From positions 4,030,770-4,094,769 of the forward strand of contig CP092081.1 in assembly GCA_022226935.1 (NCBI GenBank): 64,000 nt of DNA. Direction: 5' to 3'. A program made the position numbers and the translations under genes. Below, piece after piece: positions 55,164 through 64,000 of the stretch. Positions within the stretch are counted from its first letter, which is position 1; every line of letters begins with the position of its first letter. Source of the DNA: Nitrospira sp. (GTDB lineage: Bacteria; Nitrospirota; Nitrospiria; Nitrospirales; Nitrospiraceae). The notes beneath the pieces were generated by a model. The model ran no database searches and was not told the DNA's origin. It worked only from the letters and a program-made list of their open reading frames with translations.

Positions 55164-58100
55164 ATGAATGTACCAGGGCTTCCTCCCAAACAAGGGCTCT
55201 ATGATCCGCAGCACGAGAAAGACTCGTGCGGAGTCGGGTTTGTCGTCGATATCAAGGGCCAGCGCTCGCACCAGATCGTGCAGCAGGGACTTCAGGTCTT
55301 AGAAAGCCTGACCCATCGCGGCGCGCAGGGGTGCGATCCCTGTACCGGAGACGGCGCAGGCATCCTTCTTCAAGTCCCGCATGAGTTCTTCAAGCGTGCC
55401 GCCAAGGACAGCGGCATCAAGCTGCCGGGTGCGGGTGAGTACGGTGTGGGCATGGTCTTCCTGCCGTCCGATGCCGATGCCCGCGCGCAGTGCGAGACGG
55501 TGTTTACCCGGGTGATCAAAGATGCCGGCGCGAAGTTCCTCGGCTGGCGTGATGTGCCGGTCAAGAGCGATGCCATTGGACCGGTTGCGCGCAGCACTGA
55601 GCCGTTCATGCGGCAGGTCTTCATTGCCCGTGGCATTTTCACGGATGAAGAATTCGAACGGCGTTTGTACGTCATCCGCAAGTGCGTGGAACGCGCGGTG
55701 CGCGAATCCGCCATTGAAGGGCGGGACTATTTCTATATTCCGAGTCTGTCCAGCAGCACCATTGTGTTCAAAGGGCTCCTGCTCCCGCACCAGATCCCGC
55801 AGTATTACCAGGATCTGACCGACAGCAGCCTGACGAGCGCCATGGCGCTGGTGCATTCGCGCTTCAGCACGAACACGTTTCCTACCTGGCCGTTGGCCCA
55901 TCCCTATCGCTACATCTGCCACAACGGTGAGATCAATACGTTGAAGGGCAATGTGAACTGGATGCGCGCGCGGCAGGGGCGGCTGAACTCCGAGCTGTTC
56001 GGCGAGGATATGAAGAAGCTCTTCCCGATCGTCTACGAAAATCAGAGCGACTCGGCTAGCTTGGACAACGCGCTGGAATTCCTGGTCCTCGGCGGGCGGT
56101 CGTTGCCGCACGCCATGATGATGCTGATCCCGGAACCCTGGGTGGCCAATCCCCAGATGGACCTGGATCGCCGTGGATTCTACGAGTACCACGCTGCCAT
56201 GCAGGAACCCTGGGATGGACCTGCAGCCGTCTGTTTTACCGACGGCAAGATGATCGGTGCGACGCTGGATCGGAACGGGCTTCGCCCCTGCCGGTATCAG
56301 GTCACGACCGATGGATTGGTCGTGTTGGCCTCTGAAGCTGGCGTTCTGCCGATGGATCCGCAGCGCATCCGCCAAAAAGGGCGGTTGATGCCGGGCCGCA
56401 TGTTCCTGGTCGATACCGAACAGGGCCGAATCATCGACGACGAAGAAGTCAAAGCCGATATCGTTCGCCGTAAGCCGTACCGATCCTGGGTCACCGAGCA
56501 TCGGATTTCCCTGGATGAGTTGCCCGATCCCATCAATGTGCCGCAGCCCGATCATCCCACGATCCGGCAGCGCCAGCAGGCGTTCGGCTATACCATCGAA
56601 GAACTGAAGATGGTCATCACCCCCATGGTGGTGGAAGGGCAGGAAGCCATTTCGTCAATGGGCACCGATACGCCGCTCGCGGTGTTGTCCGAACGGCCGC
56701 AGCTCCTCTTCAAATACTTCAAGCAACTTTTTGCGCAGGTCACGAATCCGCCGATCGATCCGATCCGCGAAGAACTCGTGATGTCGCTCACCACCAGCAT
56801 CGGCCCCAAACCGAATCTCATGGATGAGCATCCGGAATCGGCCCGCCGCATCCGGGTGAAGCAGCCGATTTTGACGAATGCCGATCTGCACAAGATCCGC
56901 GAGATCGCCGATCCGCACTTCAAAAGCAAAACGTTGAAGATGTTGTTCCGCGTGGCCGAGGGTCCGGAAGGTCTGGGGGCAGCGGTGGATGATCTCTGCC
57001 GGCAGGCGTCGCAAGCGATTCGTGAAGGCTACAAGTTTCTGATCCTCAGCGACCGCGGGGTGAACGCGGAATGGGCACCCATTCCGAGTCTGCTCGGTGT
57101 CGCGGCGGTGCATCACCATCTGGTGCGGGAATGCACGAGAACCGAAGTGGGCCTGACGGTGGAAACCGGGGAGCCGCGCGACGTGCACCATTTCGCCTGC
57201 TTGATCGGTTTCGGAGCCGGGACCGTGAATCCCTATCTGGTCTTCGAATCGCTGGTGGATCTGGAGCGCGACGGCTACTTCCCAGAAGGCTTGGACGCTG
57301 CGACCGCCGAAGGCAAGTTCATCAAAGCCATTAACAAAGGCTTGCTCAAGATTTTCTCGAAGATGGGCATCTCCACGGTGCAGTCCTACTGCGGCGCGCA
57401 GATCTTCGAAGCGATCGGCCTCAATCATGAATTGATCGATCGGTACTTTACCGGCACGCCGTCGCGGATCGAGGGTATTGGCATCCGGGAAATCGGGGAA
57501 GAAACGTTGCGTCGCCATCGCGTGGCCTACGAACCGGTACCGATTCGACAGCTGGATTTCGGTGGCGAGATTCACTATCGGATCCAGGGCGAACACCACA
57601 ACTGGAATCCCGATACCATCTACAAGTTGCAGCACGCGACGAAAAACAACGATCCCAAGACGTTTGCGGAGTTTTCCCAACTGGTCAATGACGAAAGCAA
57701 ACGTCGTTCGAACCTGCGCGGCCTGCTGGAATTCAAGTTTCTGCCGGAGCCGATTGCGCTGGACGAAGTCGAGCCGGCCAAAGACATCGTGAAACGCTTC
57801 ACCACCGGAGCCATGTCGTTCGGCTCCATCAGCAAAGAAGCGCACGAGACGCTGGCCATCGCCATGAACCGGCTGGGCGCCAAGAGCAACACGGGTGAAG
57901 GCGGCGAGGATCCGGAGCGATTCGAGCCGCTCCCGAATGGCGATTCGCGCAACAGCTATATCAAGCAGGTCGCCTCGGCCCGGTTCGGGGTGACCAGCCA
58001 TTATCTGGTGAATGCGAAAGAACTCCAGATCAAGATGGCGCAGGGCGCAAAACCGGGCGAAGGCGGTCAGTTGCCCGGCCACAAGGTGGATGAGAACATC

Positions 58101-59684
58101 GCTCGGCTGCGTTATTCCACGCCTGGCGTGCAGCTCATTTCACCGCCGCCGCACCATGACATTTATTCCATCGAAGACCTGGCACAGCTCATCTTCGACT
58201 TGAAGAATGCCAATGCCGATGCGGCCGTCTCAGTGAAACTGGTCTCTGAAGTCGGTGTCGGCACGGTTGCAGCCGGAGTGGCCAAGGCCCACGCCGACAA
58301 GGTGCTCATCAGTGGCGACTCAGGTGGCACTGGAGCCTCTCCGCTCTCCTCGATTAAGTACGCCGGAGTGCCGTGGGAGTTGGGGTTGGCGGAAACGCAT
58401 CAAACGCTGGTCCTCAACGACTTGCGCGGTCGGATCCGTGTGGAGACGGACGGCCAGATGAAGACCGGGCGCGATGTCGCCATTGCGGCGTTGTTGGGGG
58501 CGGAAGAGTACGGGTTCGCGACGGCGCCGCTCATCATCGAAGGCTGCATCATGATGCGGAAGTGCCATCTCAATACGTGTCCTGTCGGCATTGCGACTCA
58601 GGATCCCGTCTTGCGCAAGAAGTTTACGGGCCAGCCGGAACATGTCGTCAATTTCTTCTTCTTCATCGCCGAAGAGTTGCGGCAGATCATGGCGAAGTTG
58701 GGATTCCGCACCATCAATGAAATGGTCGGGCGCGTCGACAAACTCAAGATTCACAAGGCCGTCGAACATTGGAAGGCCAAGGGCCTGGATCTGGCGCCCT
58801 TGCTCAAGATGCCCGAGGTCGGTCCTGAAGTGCCGCGGTATTGTGTGCAAAAGCAGGATCACGGCATTGCCGACATTCTGGACAGGAAGCTAATCGAACA
58901 ATGTGCCCCAGCAATCGAGCGCGGACAAAAAGTCACGCTCGAACTGCCGATCCGGAATTTGAACCGGACCGTGGGTACGATGTTGTCGAGCCAGGTGTCG
59001 AAGAAGTACGGCCAGGATGGATTGCCTGCCGACACGATCACGATCAAGTTCAACGGGTCAGCCGGCCAATCGTTCGGAGCGTTTCTCTCGCGTGGTATCA
59101 CGCTGATTCTGGAAGGTGAATCGAACGACTATATCGGCAAGGGTCTGTCGGGCGGCAAGATCATCGTCTTCCCGCCGAAGAACGCGATCTACACACCGGA
59201 AGAAACCATTCTCGTCGGCAATACATCACTGTATGGCGGCACGCAGGGCGAAGCCTACTTCTATGGCATGGCCGGCGAGCGGTTCGCGGTGCGGAACAGC
59301 GGCGTACGCGCCGTCGTCGAGGGCACCGGCGATCACGGTTGCGAATATATGACCGGGGGAGTCGTGGCGGTTTTGGGCCGGACCGGTAGGAATTTCGCAG
59401 CCGGTATGTCAGGCGGAGTGGCGTTTGTGTTGAACGAGTTGGACAAGTTCCAGTCTCGTTGCAACTTAGGCATGGTGGAGTTGGAGCCCGTCGTTAGCGA
59501 TGAGGACAAGCGGTTGTTGCACGACATGATCACGTCACACTTCCTCTATACCGGCAGCCGGAATGCCAAGCGTATTCTGGACGGGTGGGACGCGATCCTG
59601 CCGAAGTTCGTGAAGGTCATGCCGATCGATTACAAGCGTGTGCTGGCCGAGCGGAAGGCCGCAGCAGCCAAAGCTGTGAAATAA
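55164..59684 (+). CDS. gltB: Glutamate synthase large subunit
   Basis: A 1506-residue enzyme that transfers the glutamine amide to 2-oxoglutarate. Sequence [14 protein letters not shown] places the nucleophile Cys near residue 22, so cleavage of a short propeptide would expose it. Residues 20-430 are the class II amidotransferase domain ([29 protein letters not shown]). The central region and the FMN domain ([27 protein letters not shown], and the iron-sulfur loop [14 protein letters not shown]) follow, then the beta-helix ([12 protein letters not shown]). The length is normal. gltD follows after 82 bases, giving the NADPH-type holoenzyme. Confidence 0.97.
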   Translation: MNVPGLPPKQGLYDPQHEKDSCGVGFVVDIKGQRSHQIVQQGLQVLESLTHRGAQGCDPCTGDGAGILLQVPHEFFKRAAKDSGIKLPGAGEYGVGMVFLPSDADARAQCETVFTRVIKDAGAKFLGWRDVPVKSDAIGPVARSTEPFMRQVFIARGIFTDEEFERRLYVIRKCVERAVRESAIEGRDYFYIPSLSSSTIVFKGLLLPHQIPQYYQDLTDSSLTSAMALVHSRFSTNTFPTWPLAHPYRYICHNGEINTLKGNVNWMRARQGRLNSELFGEDMKKLFPIVYENQSDSASLDNALEFLVLGGRSLPHAMMMLIPEPWVANPQMDLDRRGFYEYHAAMQEPWDGPAAVCFTDGKMIGATLDRNGLRPCRYQVTTDGLVVLASEAGVLPMDPQRIRQKGRLMPGRMFLVDTEQGRIIDDEEVKADIVRRKPYRSWVTEHRISLDELPDPINVPQPDHPTIRQRQQAFGYTIEELKMVITPMVVEGQEAISSMGTDTPLAVLSERPQLLFKYFKQLFAQVTNPPIDPIREELVMSLTTSIGPKPNLMDEHPESARRIRVKQPILTNADLHKIREIADPHFKSKTLKMLFRVAEGPEGLGAAVDDLCRQASQAIREGYKFLILSDRGVNAEWAPIPSLLGVAAVHHHLVRECTRTEVGLTVETGEPRDVHHFACLIGFGAGTVNPYLVFESLVDLERDGYFPEGLDAATAEGKFIKAINKGLLKIFSKMGISTVQSYCGAQIFEAIGLNHELIDRYFTGTPSRIEGIGIREIGEETLRRHRVAYEPVPIRQLDFGGEIHYRIQGEHHNWNPDTIYKLQHATKNNDPKTFAEFSQLVNDESKRRSNLRGLLEFKFLPEPIALDEVEPAKDIVKRFTTGAMSFGSISKEAHETLAIAMNRLGAKSNTGEGGEDPERFEPLPNGDSRNSYIKQVASARFGVTSHYLVNAKELQIKMAQGAKPGEGGQLPGHKVDENIARLRYSTPGVQLISPPPHHDIYSIEDLAQLIFDLKNANADAAVSVKLVSEVGVGTVAAGVAKAHADKVLISGDSGGTGASPLSSIKYAGVPWELGLAETHQTLVLNDLRGRIRVETDGQMKTGRDVAIAALLGAEEYGFATAPLIIEGCIMMRKCHLNTCPVGIATQDPVLRKKFTGQPEHVVNFFFFIAEELRQIMAKLGFRTINEMVGRVDKLKIHKAVEHWKAKGLDLAPLLKMPEVGPEVPRYCVQKQDHGIADILDRKLIEQCAPAIERGQKVTLELPIRNLNRTVGTMLSSQVSKKYGQDGLPADTITIKFNGSAGQSFGAFLSRGITLILEGESNDYIGKGLSGGKIIVFPPKNAIYTPEETILVGNTSLYGGTQGEAYFYGMAGERFAVRNSGVRAVVEGTGDHGCEYMTGGVVAVLGRTGRNFAAGMSGGVAFVLNELDKFQSRCNLGMVELEPVVSDEDKRLLHDMITSHFLYTGSRNAKRILDGWDAILPKFVKVMPIDYKRVLAERKAAAAKAVK

Positions 59685-59766
59685 ATGTGAAGTGGCTCCC
59701 GTGAAGCGCATGACGGAGCAGTCCGGAGCGAGATACAAGAGACGAACGACGAGATGCGAGTGAGAC

Positions 59767-61200
59767 ATGGGTGATCCAAAGGGCTTCTTGAAATACGCGC
59801 GTGAGGGACCGAAGCGGAAACCGGTCGAGTTGCGCGTGCTCGACTGGAAGGAAATGTACGAGCCCATCCCCGAGGAGAAGCTCAAAGTTCAAGGCGCGCG
59901 CTGCATGGACTGCGGCGTGCCATTTTGCCAGGGCAATACCGGTTGTCCCGTCGTCAATTTGATTCCCGAGTGGAACGATCTCGTCTATCGCGGGCGCTGG
60001 AAAGATGCGCTCAAGGCGTTGCACACCACGAACAATTTCCCGGAATTCACCGGTCGTCTCTGTCCCGCGCCCTGCGAAGGCGCTTGCGTGCTGGGCATCA
60101 ACAGCGACCCGGTGTCGATCCGCGTGCTCGAATGGAACATCATCGATCGCGGCTTCAACGAAGGCCTGGTCGAGCCGGCCTTGCCGGTGAGAAAGACCGG
60201 GAAGACAGTCGCCATCATCGGATCGGGCCCGGCCGGTCTGGCCGCTGCGCAGCAACTCGCGCGGGCCGGTCATAGCGTGACCGTGTTCGAGAAGGCCGAT
60301 CGTATCGGCGGCTTGCTGCGCTACGGCATTCCTGATTTCAAGATGGAGAAGTGGGTCATCGACCGGCGGTTGGAGCAGATGAAGGCCGAAGGGGTGGAGT
60401 TCAAAACCGGTGTGAACGTGGGGAAAGACATCACCGGCGAGCAGTTACGCCAAGAGTTCGATGCGGTGGGGCTGACGATGGGCGCAGAAATGGCGCGCGA
60501 TCTGCCGGTGCCGGGACGTGAACTCAAGGGCATCCATTTCGCAATGGAATATCTCACCCAGCAGAATAAACGAACAGCGGGCATCTCCGTCAGCGAAGAA
60601 CCGATTACCGCCAAGGGGAAGCGGGTGGTGATCATCGGCGGCGGCGACACCGGGTCCGATTGTTTGGGAACCGCGCATCGGCAGGGGTGCAGCGAAGCGC
60701 ATCAGTTCGAAGTGTTGCCGGAGCCTCCTCCGTCCCGAGCCACTTCGACGCCCTGGCCGCTCTGGCCGATGCAGCTACGTACGTCGCATGCGCACGAAGA
60801 AGGTTGTGATCGTCAATGGAGTGTGTCCACCACGAAGTTCACCGGTCACAACGGTCATGTGACCAAACTGCATGCCAACCGGGTCAAGTTCGAAGGCGGC
60901 AAGTTCGTGCCGATGCCGAACACCGACTTCGAGTTGGATGCAGACCTTGTGCTTCTCGCCATGGGCTTCACCGGCCCGGTCAGAAACGGCTTTCTCGACA
61001 GCCTCGGCGTCAACTACGATGCGCGCGGCTGCGTGACCGTCAATGAACAATTCATGACCAACCTCGATGGCGTGTTTGCCGGCGGTGATACCAAGCGCGG
61101 GGCCTCCCTCATCGTCTGGGCCATCGCAGAAGGGCGCAAGATGGCGGCAGGGATCAATCAATATCTGCAAGCGGGCAAGTCTGCCAAGTCAGGCCGCTAA
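59767..61200 (+). CDS. gltD: Glutamate synthase small subunit
   Basis: A 477-residue flavoprotein that passes electrons from NAD(P)H to the large subunit. The N terminus has the Fe-S Cys pattern RCMDCGVPFCQGNTGCPVVNLIPEWNDLVY and CPAPCEGACVLG. FAD-binding VAIIGSGPAGLAAAQQLA and NAD(P)-binding VVIIGGGDTGSDC are visible, as is the terminal DGVFAGGDTKRGASLIVWAIAEGRKMAAGINQYL. It pairs with gltB. Immediately after the stop comes a dispersed hairpin repeat, and a scrap related to its own 3' end lies about 900 bases downstream. Confidence 0.96.
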   Translation: MGDPKGFLKYAREGPKRKPVELRVLDWKEMYEPIPEEKLKVQGARCMDCGVPFCQGNTGCPVVNLIPEWNDLVYRGRWKDALKALHTTNNFPEFTGRLCPAPCEGACVLGINSDPVSIRVLEWNIIDRGFNEGLVEPALPVRKTGKTVAIIGSGPAGLAAAQQLARAGHSVTVFEKADRIGGLLRYGIPDFKMEKWVIDRRLEQMKAEGVEFKTGVNVGKDITGEQLRQEFDAVGLTMGAEMARDLPVPGRELKGIHFAMEYLTQQNKRTAGISVSEEPITAKGKRVVIIGGGDTGSDCLGTAHRQGCSEAHQFEVLPEPPPSRATSTPWPLWPMQLRTSHAHEEGCDRQWSVSTTKFTGHNGHVTKLHANRVKFEGGKFVPMPNTDFELDADLVLLAMGFTGPVRNGFLDSLGVNYDARGCVTVNEQFMTNLDGVFAGGDTKRGASLIVWAIAEGRKMAAGINQYLQAGKSAKSGR

Positions 61201-61310
61201 CAAAGCCTCCCAGCGTCGTTTTCGCTTTTGCTCAAGCCCTCAACGTACCGAAACAGTACGCGTCGGGCTTTCGCTCGCTGCGGCCGAGCTGGCTGTAAAC
61301 ACCCTTCGTT
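61201..61310 (-). repeat. Dispersed hairpin-forming intergenic repeat, copy 3
   Basis: Read on the minus strand this contains GGCCGCAGCGAG, GCGTAC and GGTACGTTGAGGG in the same order as at 50808-50930, and its two sides are mutually complementary around a GTAC-centred tip. It lies directly after the gltD stop codon and probably ends that transcript. Confidence 0.7.
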
Positions 61311-61349
61311 TCTACCTATACAAATCTCTTTCGTGTTTATTCAAGCCAC

Positions 61350-61377
61350 TTGAGATCGGCTGTTTATTAGCTACTAT
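61350..61377 (+). promoter_or_regulatory. Candidate promoter of the nucleotidyltransferase pair
   Basis: TTGAGA (61350-61355; 5 of 6) and TACTAT (61372-61377; 4 of 6) are 16 bases apart, 17 bases before the ATG at 61395. A second TAGAAT (61383-61388) overlaps the leader. Confidence 0.4.
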
Positions 61378-61394
61378 TCGGCTAGAATAGTGGC

Positions 61395-61896
61395 ATGTCG
61401 GTTTTCGAATCCATATTTCAAGTACTCAATACGGCGGGGGTACGCTATGTCGTGGTGGGGGGGCTTGCCACCGTGCTACATGGCTATGCCAGGTTGACGG
61501 CTGATGTCGATTTGGCCGTCGATCTTGCTCCTGAAGAAGCAACCAAAATGATTCGAACCTTAGTGGCGAATGGGTTTCGATCTCAAGTCCCGGTACCACG
61601 CCGAAGCGTTTGCGGATCCTGAAGTGCGAGAGGTATGGCTTCGAGACAAGCATATGCTGGCGTTCTCGCTTGTCGATCAGGTGAATCCGATGCGTGTGGT
61701 AGATTTGTTGTTGAAGTCGGACGTGCCTTTCGCAGATCTGTTGGCGCGCTCAGAAGAAGTGCCCTTGAATACTACTCGGGTTCGAATTGCATCGGTCGAT
61801 GACCTTATTGCTCTGAAACGGCATGCCGGCAGGCCACAGGATTTGGCCGACATTAAGCAGTTGGGAGCGATTCGACGACGAAAAGGAACTTGCTGA
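61395..61896 (+). pseudogene. Nucleotidyltransferase (AbiEii/MNT-like toxin family), frameshifted
   Basis: Two overlapping frames together encode one protein. The first (61395-61622) holds YVVVGGLATVLHGYARLTADVDLAVDL, the GG...DxD nucleotidyltransferase core. The second continues EAFADPEVREVWLRDKHMLAFSLVDQ to a stop at 61896, ending with a DDLIALKRHAGRPQDLADI motif typical of this family. Removing the single C at 61599 joins them as ...QVPVPAEAFADPEV.... The gene is therefore either newly inactivated or misread at one base. Homologous proteins act as toxins or RNA-modifying enzymes in defence and toxin-antitoxin pairs. The small downstream gene is the likely partner. Confidence 0.8.
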
Positions 61897-61897
61897 T

Positions 61898-62116
61898 ATG
61901 CCTCACGAGTCATTGGGTTCGTCGGGTGTGACGAAACTAACTGATTGGAATGCTGACCGACAAAATCTGCTTGCTGCGACACTCTCTGCTACGCCAGCCC
62001 AACGGTTAGCCTGGCTGGAAGACGCGCTTCAGCTGGCTTACGCAAGTGGTGCATTAAAACCCAGATCGCCGGTTGCCCAGAGCGATTGGGACGCGGCGTT
62101 CTTAGAGTCTCGCTGA
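61898..62116 (+). CDS. Small partner of the nucleotidyltransferase, possible antitoxin
   Basis: A 72-residue protein starting MPHESLGSSGVTKLTDWNADRQNLL at the ATG just after the nucleotidyltransferase stop (one base gap). It is predicted to be helical (QNLLAATLSATPAQRLAWLEDALQLAYASGAL). Short proteins of this type commonly follow such nucleotidyltransferases. No DNA-binding motif is seen. The role as antitoxin is inference from position. An alternative start at 61823 overlaps the upstream frame. Confidence 0.6.
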   Translation: MPHESLGSSGVTKLTDWNADRQNLLAATLSATPAQRLAWLEDALQLAYASGALKPRSPVAQSDWDAAFLESR

Positions 62117-62165
62117 TCGCCCGGGCCATTGACGAAGGCCGGATGATGGCCGCGGGGGTCGATGA
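62110..62165 (+). pseudogene. Scrap of a gltD-like 3' end
   Basis: In one frame the bases read SLIARAIDEGRMMAAGVDE, closely matching SLIVWAIAEGRKMAAGINQ at the C terminus of gltD (61109-61165). About 40 of 54 aligned bases agree. No upstream part of such a gene remains. Confidence 0.65.
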
Positions 62166-62177
62166 AGGAGATAGTAA

Positions 62178-62579
62178 ATGGAGGCAGACGGCGAAGACTT
62201 AGACCCACAGCTCGTGCGCGGTTGGTCTGACACATTCTTGGAACACCACTGCATTTGCCAGTACTGCGGTTTCGACGGTAGCCGAACACCAGAAGATTGG
62301 GTGCAGCTTCAAGGCGACCATCTTATTCCTCGCAATATCGCAGGGGAGCATGCTGAGGCCCCGTTGAACCGAGTCACCTCATGTTACTACTGCAATAGCC
62401 TTAAGCGTCGCTACGATCCTGCGCACGGGCATTTTACGAAAATACCAAACCACAAGGTTCAGCGGGAACTAATTCAAGATGCTCGAAAAGAGATCCAACG
62501 ACGGAAGGCAGATATTTGGAAGTATGGCAGTGGCCTCGAGCAGAGTTACAAGTTCATGATGCAGCGTCTTCGTCCATGA
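62178..62579 (+). CDS. HNH endonuclease-like protein
   Basis: A 133-residue protein with CQYCG (C-x2-C), LQGDHLIPRN (the Asp-His of the HNH core) and CYYCNSLKRRYDP (C-x2-C), giving an HNH nuclease with a structural zinc site. GAAGGAG precedes the ATG. The rest is basic and helical (KEIQRRKADIWKYG). Single-domain HNH proteins of this kind are found alone or in mobile and defence loci. It lies directly after the gltD scrap and is followed by a palindrome, both signs of an insertion. Confidence 0.8.
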   Translation: MEADGEDLDPQLVRGWSDTFLEHHCICQYCGFDGSRTPEDWVQLQGDHLIPRNIAGEHAEAPLNRVTSCYYCNSLKRRYDPAHGHFTKIPNHKVQRELIQDARKEIQRRKADIWKYGSGLEQSYKFMMQRLRP

Positions 62580-62595
62580 AACTTTATATCCAACG

Positions 62596-62661
62596 TGCGT
62601 CCAACCGGCGCGTTCACCCGACGAACTCGCGTTCGTGCGCGGCTGAAAGCGCGGCGTAATC
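62596..62661. repeat. Imperfect 65-bp palindrome after the HNH gene
   Basis: AACCGGCGCGTTCACCCG (62603-62620) faces CGGCTGAAAGCGCGGCG (62640-62656) with scattered mismatches, and the centre is ACGAA-CTCGCG-TTCGT. The left edge GTCCAAC resembles the end box of integron attC sites, but the matching right box is not intact. It may also be a terminator. Confidence 0.5.
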
Positions 62662-62985
62662 CGAAAATGTGTAGGTAAGAGTGGTGCTCAGTAACGAATA
62701 AGTTCAAAACAACGACAAGAATTCACGGATCGTTACTCCGAGCGCTGGTATGCTGTAGCGCGATGTCACCGGAATAACGAGGGCCCATCTAGGCTTGGCT
62801 CAGAGGAAAAGCCGGAATTGAATGAAGTGCTGCGAACGCCTGCAGTTGCCAATAGGGAAACGTAGTAGGAGTCTTTTGCAGCCCTGGATTCCGTTACAAT
62901 CAATTAATGAGGTTGGGTCTATCTTCGATACGCCTACCTGACTTCTTGCCATTTCCTGGACCAACAAGACCAACTTTCTGTTTGC
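62662..62985. other. Degenerate spacer with a distant inverted repeat
   Basis: About 320 bases without a supported gene, richer in A+T than the surroundings. AGTAACGA (62690-62697) and TCGTTACT (62730-62737) are exact inverted repeats. No RNA gene is seen. Confidence 0.4.
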
Positions 62986-63243
62986 TTGCTTCTCCTAAGG
63001 GAAGTGCTTACTACTAAGCGACACCTGCTCCATCAAGCTGACACGAGATTTGGGCATCAGCCTAGTGATTGGCAGCAAGTTATGCGGAAGGCATTGAAAG
63101 TCAGCGGTTTAACCAGTAAGAAAGCTACTATCGTACAAGACCTTCGTTTGCTTGTGAAAGTGCATCGGCAGAAGAGTATTCGTCGACTTCGCGGAATGAT
63201 CGTGTTCGATAGTGACACTTCCGCTAACAAAGGAATGATGTAG
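62986..63243 (+). CDS. Possible small hypothetical protein
   Basis: An 85-codon frame with a TTG start and no clear ribosome site. The product is basic (KALKVSGLTSKKATIVQDLRLLVKVHRQKSIRRLRG) and matches no family that I know. It lies in A+T-richer sequence and could be a fragment of a larger lost gene. Its stop is two bases before the next ATG. Confidence 0.25.
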   Translation: MLLLREVLTTKRHLLHQADTRFGHQPSDWQQVMRKALKVSGLTSKKATIVQDLRLLVKVHRQKSIRRLRGMIVFDSDTSANKGMM

Positions 63244-63245
63244 CT

Positions 63246-63683
63246 ATGTCTCAAACCCAGTATCCCCGCAGTCCAAAAGTCCTCCTCGGCGGCATCGCGC
63301 ATCTCGGGCGCTTCATTGATAAAGTCCGCTTGCGGCATGCCGGAAAAATTCAGGACTACAACTACATCACGGTCGGGTTTGATAAGTACCTGATCGATTT
63401 TTTACAGATCGATCCGAAGGCCTTCGAGCAGCAGGTGCTGGCGGGTGAGAGCGATGAGAAGTTGTTGAGCTGGGTGAAGACCAACGGTCGCCAGCATTCC
63501 GATGAGGAGATTGCGCAATGGTCGACAGGGCTTCTTGCCGGCGGCCCCAAGGACGAGGCGGCGAAACAGCGGTTTCAGGGACGGGTGCAAGACATCGCTA
63601 CCAAGCGAGGTGTTCCGCTGGTCTCGTTACCGCCTGTGACGACGTGGGCTGATGTGATCGAGCTGGACGAAGAACGGATGTAA
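63246..63683 (+). CDS. DUF5069 domain protein
   Basis: A 145-residue protein. PRSPKVLLGGIAHLGRFIDKVRLRHAGKIQDYNYITVGFDKYLIDFLQID is the DUF5069 signature (family form PRSP...LgGl..LgRmIDKaRl...G.l..y). The remainder is helical and charged. The family has no known activity that I can name. AAAGGA precedes the ATG at a slightly long spacing. Gene context is not informative. Confidence 0.85.
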   Translation: MSQTQYPRSPKVLLGGIAHLGRFIDKVRLRHAGKIQDYNYITVGFDKYLIDFLQIDPKAFEQQVLAGESDEKLLSWVKTNGRQHSDEEIAQWSTGLLAGGPKDEAAKQRFQGRVQDIATKRGVPLVSLPPVTTWADVIELDEERM

Positions 63684-63708
63684 GCTTGCGACCCGGAACG
63701 GGCAATGA

Positions 63709-63999
63709 CTACCGCATCTCGGTCCATCCCGTGGATTGTGATTTGAAGATCACGGTGCGTGATGAGGTGCGGACGACCATGCCATTCTGACTTCCATCGA
63801 CGGAGAGCACGCGTTCATTTGGCGTCCAGTCAATATTGAAGAAGCCGCCCGTATAGGTCGAAAATCCCAGTGCCCGTTCGTTGGTGATGGCGACCGCCAC
63901 ATGCCCATGGCCGCGAAGCTGGGAGACGGTCTCATTCGGTCCCAACGAAACGGTCGTCCAGTGTCCGCGCGTTTCCTGGAAACCAAACACTTGCTGGTT
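63709..63999 (-). CDS. Hypothetical protein, C-terminal part, truncated by window end
   Basis: The minus-strand frame is open to the edge; about 97 residues are visible. The sequence (VSLGPNETVSQLRGHGHVAVAITNERALGFSTYTGGFFNIDWTPNERVLSVDGSQNGMVVRTSSRTVIF) is beta-rich, with a repeat-like alternation of Val/Thr strands, as in beta-propeller or beta-sandwich proteins. No motif allows a family call. The real start lies beyond the window. Confidence 0.6.
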   Translation of the reverse strand, partial: NQQVFGFQETRGHWTTVSLGPNETVSQLRGHGHVAVAITNERALGFSTYTGGFFNIDWTPNERVLSVDGSQNGMVVRTSSRTVIFKSQSTGWTEMR

Positions 64000-64000
64000 G

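Noticed and set aside
61201..63245. Prophage or integrative element
   Set aside because: No integrase, phage structural gene or tRNA target is visible; the evidence supports only eroded accessory DNA.

Overview
The window comes from a bacterial chromosome of about 57-60% G+C. Nothing in it fixes the taxon (no rRNA gene), but the gene mix suggests a Nitrospira-like bacterium (phylum Nitrospirota): GltB/GltD, a TtuA-like tRNA thiolase with a small sulfur carrier, a GH57 enzyme beside GalT, a WecA-type exopolysaccharide cluster, and a recurring hairpin-forming intergenic repeat. This placement is inference.

Layout. 1-13126 (+): export and envelope-polysaccharide locus. It holds an ABC-2 transporter pair, a Wzm/Wzt-type polysaccharide exporter, a double methyltransferase, three glycosyltransferases, a WecA-like phosphoglycosyltransferase, an FAD oxidoreductase and a DegT-type sugar aminotransferase. 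The part from about 2345 to 7028 looks poorer in G+C than what follows. 13662-16494: HisKA_2 sensor kinase and response regulator. 16664-21123: a fused oxidoreductase/epimerase and two lipoproteins. 21362-22347: two small Cys4 proteins. 22476-31610 (-): polyphosphate kinase, a secreted protein, IlvD, PepSY and Spy-like periplasmic proteins, MarC, a DnaJ-like co-chaperone and a UgpC-type ATPase. 31828-34864 (-): the permeases and binding protein of a carbohydrate ABC importer, with an inverted repeat over the probable promoter. 35165-37653 (-): VOC protein, Ogt and an Ada-AlkA fusion. 38024-40581 (+): two-gene putative toxin cassette. 40604-46511 (-): tRNA thiolation pair, SGNH protein, GalT, GH57. 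46662-50732: VanZ, zinc ribbon, aldo/keto reductase, AmgK and MurU. 50936-54928 (-): sigma-54 activator, DUF1015 protein, polyprenyl synthase. 55164-61200 (+): glutamate synthase. 61201-64000: eroded accessory DNA with a frameshifted nucleotidyltransferase and its small partner, a scrap of a gltD-like gene, an HNH protein, a palindrome and a DUF5069 protein.

The most notable item is 38024-40581. The first protein carries what looks like the N-terminal pore-forming helical domain of Bacillus thuringiensis Cry toxins, followed by a beta-rich jacalin/Cry-domain-II-like segment. Only 26 bases later comes a DUF2235 (Tle1-like) serine hydrolase. A pore former with a putative phospholipase, with no visible secretion system, signal peptide or immunity gene, is the best candidate here for an undescribed system. 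Other points worth checking are the TtuA/TtuB-like pair with a C-terminal Gly-Gly-Ala, the hairpin repeat family in three copies (one inside the importer operon), the 37-bp two-copy direct repeat upstream of ilvD, and the gltD scrap at 62110.
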